Shown here: positions 63,920 to 64,000 of the stretch, piece after piece | How the letters are laid out: the number at the start of each line of letters is the position of its first letter | How positions within the stretch are numbered: the first letter of the stretch is position 1 | Assembly (NCBI GenBank): GCA_963761655.1 | Contig: CAVXHI010000001.1 | Span: 186,001 to 250,000 of the forward strand | DNA length: 64,000 bases | Direction of reading: 5' to 3' | From: RYN-122 sp963761655 | Lineage (GTDB): Bacteria > Actinomycetota > Actinomycetes > Mycobacteriales > SCTD01 | Translations under genes and position numbers: made by a program | The notes under the pieces: model-generated | Told to the model about the DNA's origin: nothing | Database searches by the model: none | Seen by the model: the letters and a program-made list of their open reading frames with translations, nothing else

Positions 63920-64000
63920 TGTCGAGCTTCCTCGTCGCAGCGCTACACGGATCAACTCAAGTTCGCGCTGGTCGCGAGCCCACACGCTTAGTACGAGTCG
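63919..64000 (+). CDS. Start of a further gene of the Ubl operon (truncated by window end)
   Basis: ATG at 63919 overlaps the DUF6527 stop (TGATG) and the frame stays open to the end of the window (MSSFLVAALHGSTQVRAGRE...). Too short to identify, but the coupling suggests the operon continues. Confidence 0.4.
   Translation, partial: MSSFLVAALHGSTQVRAGREPTRLVRV

Overview
The window is GC-rich throughout, uses GTG starts freely and carries actinobacterial families (Lsr2, an SCO6745-type protein, SigE-type ECF sigma, MocR, actinobacterial IS types). It is best read as an accessory region of an actinomycete chromosome or large element; genus cannot be called. No rRNA, tRNA or CRISPR array was seen.

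Layout. 1-2.1 kb: 3' end of an RHS polymorphic toxin and a coupled membrane protein, a likely immunity protein. 2.3-9 kb: insertion-sequence graveyard with an IS481 split by an IS3-family copy, a complete IS3 element with 3-bp target duplication, and an IS1182 element that splits a small membrane-protein gene whose halves rejoin in frame. 9.5-13 kb: a NACHT-type ATPase with an N-terminal nuclease-like domain and a C-terminal zinc finger. 13.6-16.1 kb: complete IS21 element with 6-bp target duplication. 16.4-20.9 kb: lsr2, an integrase remnant and a three-gene ABC-3C-like defence operon (nuclease, middle component, SMC-like ATPase). 21-25.1 kb: unknown small genes and a four-gene operon ending in a YaaC-like protein. 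25.1-31.9 kb: a Tn7-like transposition module (TnsA, TnsB, TnsC, TniQ, with small genes before and after), the TniQ carrying a LysR-like helix-turn-helix at its C terminus. 32.2-35.1 kb: small regulators, an ECF sigma factor with a coupled membrane protein, and a secreted cysteine-rich protein. 35.6-46.2 kb: a very large RHS toxin with one frameshift and a restriction-endonuclease-like tip, its immunity candidate, and a decayed duplicate of the RHS core. 46.3-56.3 kb: metabolic genes, mainly a nine-gene operon-like run (MocR regulator, acyl-CoA dehydrogenase-like, GNAT, thioesterase, hydroxyisobutyrate-dehydrogenase-like, class III CoA transferase, SDR, NTF2-like, cNMP-fold).

56.9-64 kb is the most interesting part. 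A ubiquitin-like operon (42-aa basic protein, single-domain multi-ubiquitin-family Ubl, E1/ThiF protein, DUF6527-type protein) faces a divergent operon encoding a MazF-like protein, a sigma-region-4-like protein, a large protein with an HxxxCxxC zinc motif like anti-sigma factors, and a short Rad50-like ATPase. Four sites share the bipartite motif CCGGAC-N9-(C/A)GGTGCGACGTC, all pointing at a start codon 32-54 bases downstream. This looks like four ECF-type promoters (GGAC-N17-CGTC) read by the locus's own sigma-like protein. The inferred model is a self-activating, anti-sigma-gated stress or antiphage regulon that turns on a ubiquitin-like conjugation pathway together with a toxin-like protein and an SMC-like ATPase.
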